From NCBI GenBank assembly GCA_963787375.1, contig CAWBCR010000031.1, positions 226,679 through 290,678 of the forward strand: a stretch of 64,000 nt of DNA. Reading direction: 5' to 3'. Below the pieces are notes generated by a model. That model searched no databases. It was not told where the DNA came from and saw only the letters and a program-made list of their open reading frames with translations. A program made the position numbers and the translations under genes. Numbering within the stretch: position 1 is the first letter of the stretch; the number at the start of each line of letters is the position of its first letter. The stretch comes from CAWBCR01 sp963787375. Lineage in GTDB: Bacteria > Chloroflexota > Anaerolineae > Aggregatilineales > UBA3940. This document shows, piece after piece, positions 62,732 through 64,000 of this stretch.

Positions 62732-63141
62732 TCAGTCTGGTCCGAAAAATACAATATGGGAATGGGAAAAACTGGATCTGGCCGAAAGTCCGTAGGCTAC
62801 CAGAGAATGCATCCCATCGATGATGTAGGGGCCCCTCTGATAGCCTGGCGCTTTGTCAAGAACATATGGACAACTCTCTTCAAATTCGCCAGTATGCTGG
62901 TCTCAAACTCTTTCAAGAGTTCTGCGATCCTCACACCGTTTAACCATCCCGCCGGATTCTCTTTGTTCAGAAAAGCCCTCTTGTTGTCCTCTATCTGTCT
63001 GATCGTGTCACAAACAGAATAAAAGCTGGGTTTTGGTGGATGGGGATCGTCGGCACAAGAGTTCATCTGGAGTTTGGTGAAATCCAACTCGGTTATTGAG
63101 GCTTGGCTGCTGTTATCAGTTTGAAAGCATCGCGTAAGCAT
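62732..63141 (-). pseudogene. ParB-like-domain protein, interrupted
   Basis: GC-poor. One frame gives ENPAGWLNGVRIAELLKEFE and LANLKRVVHMFLTK; near 62860 it shifts to APGYQRGPYIIDGMHSLVAY and ends FFGPD then TGA 62732. The PYxIDGxHxLxAY block resembles the ParB/sulfiredoxin-type nuclease motif. The N-terminus and further frames are not resolved. Function unknown. Confidence 0.45.
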
Positions 63142-63403
63142 TCCATCTGCATTGGAAATAACTCATGTTGCAGCAGCAATTGCAGGAATTCGCCTCGTCG
63201 ACTACCGCTCAATATGCATCACTCCGCCCGCACTCGATCTGATCTGGATCTTTGTGATCATTTCTTTCATCTGAATGGGGGCTCACATAAGGTCCACAAT
63301 TGGAAAGTACATGCACTCTGTTGTACCTGATCACTTCTTCTGAACATGAGCCAGTACCGTATATACCACACTTCGAGCTGGATTTGTCACATAATTAGTT
63401 CCC
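63142..63403. other. AT-rich stretch, decayed coding possible
   Basis: Short frames on both strands; on the minus strand LLLQHELFPMQMECLRDAFK reads like protein and may be the N-terminal part of the ParB-like gene. Confidence 0.25.
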
Positions 63404-63993
63404 TTACTCAATATCGACATCGCGACTGAAGGTTTCTCTCCCTGCACTTGCGCAGTTCCAGTAATCCCCCTGATAGCGGAGCAATCCCAGCAGCAGTCGA
63501 TTTACGATGTTGAGCAACCATGCGGCTTCAGATGACCTATCATCGGTTCTGAACCTTGCCTCATGTACCAAGAGATCCCAATTCTCTTTTGAACCGGCGT
63601 ATCTCATCGTCATCAAGTCTTATTCCGCAATAGTCCCGTGAGAACCTCTTACTGGAGCCGAAGGACCGACGGTAGAAGCCCTTCGCCTTAAACTCGCCAT
63701 TGCGTCCAGATCGTTGTTTGGGACGGTTGGGAATCTCTGAGCGAAGATGTTCCTTAGAATGCCGGCGGATCTCGCGTATTATGTCATCAACATACATCAG
63801 ACTCGTTCTTATCGATTATGTTCGCGGCCCCCTGTACCACTGCGTATCGTGCAGCCAGATAATCCACAAGCGAGACAAGTATCAACCCCTCTACTTCAAA
63901 CACTTGAGGATTGATGAATGCTCAAGTAGGTCATGGCCGAGCGGGGTTCCATTGATGTTGAGATCTCGAGTGCAGGATACGAAGTTGTCGTAG
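63404..63993 (-). pseudogene. Unidentified AT-rich coding region in several frames
   Basis: Minus-strand frames read AYDNFVSCTRDLNINGTPLG, then (other frame) FEVEGLILVSLVDYLAARYA, then SKEHLRSEIPNRPKQRSGRN, then NWDLLVHEARFRTDDRSSEA, WLLNIVNRLLLGLLRYQGDY and FSRDVDIE. They look like successive parts of one protein split by at least three shifts and running off the right edge. No family recognised. Confidence 0.35.
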
Positions 63994-64000
63994 GCGTCCT

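Overview
The window is high-GC DNA from a chromosome or contig that looks like Chloroflexota (Anaerolineae/Aggregatilineales-like). That placement is inference from gene content: many Thr/Pro-rich-linker lipoproteins, HEAT proteins, VanW-like and LysM/L,D-transpeptidase envelope proteins, B12-binding radical SAM, CPBP and M50 membrane proteases, and branched-chain or acetoin-type 2-oxoacid dehydrogenases. No rRNA, tRNA, CRISPR array or complete insertion sequence was found. Several GC-poor patches (about 5.2-6.3, 14.0-15.5, 26.7-27.4, 35.3-36.8, 43.0-44.9, 50.7-52.4 and 62.6-64.0 kb) look acquired.

Layout. 0-14 kb: membrane and hydrolase genes, a MazF-type toxin-antitoxin pair, a type II NADH dehydrogenase, lipoproteins, an adenylate/guanylate cyclase, a GDPD phosphodiesterase, a sulfatase-modifying-factor-like lipoprotein and an M20 peptidase. 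14-24 kb: a lipase-like protein with no visible nucleophile serine, an HtrA-like protease, a membrane-anchored caspase-like protein, a FadR-type GntR regulator with two clear operators, a radical SAM enzyme and secreted helical proteins. 24-36 kb: a PhoR/PhoB-like two-component pair, an exonuclease/endonuclease/phosphatase gene beside an interrupted second copy, an orphan N6-adenine methylase, YceI, an E1 alpha/beta pair, RsgA and a B3/4-domain protein. 36-50 kb: NAPRTase, a response regulator, a sigma-70 factor, a CBS-containing site-2 protease, a metallophosphoesterase, a DUF1254/DUF1214 module and a DUF169-E1alpha-E1beta-E2 operon.

50-64 kb is the most unusual part. A GC-poor reverse transcriptase gene, resembling defence-associated (UG/Abi-type) enzymes and broken by several frameshifts, lies outside the left arm of a pair of about 1.1-kb inverted repeats (about 52.47-53.60 and 61.47-62.56 kb). 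Each arm carries an NTF2-like gene copy and an inward-facing sigma-70 promoter with a GAAC-N4-GTTC (LexA-type) palindrome just downstream of the -10. The 8-kb core holds a CPBP protease, a VanW protein, an M50 protease, an HD protein, a cyclase-family protein, a PIN toxin-antitoxin pair and a LysM/L,D-transpeptidase. Another decayed GC-poor island, including a ParB-like fragment, lies outside the right arm.

About a dozen otherwise intact genes are split by one single-base shift. Several are repaired by changing a short homopolymer, which suggests uncorrected long-read sequence. These genes are annotated across the shift; the reverse transcriptase has too many shifts for that explanation alone.
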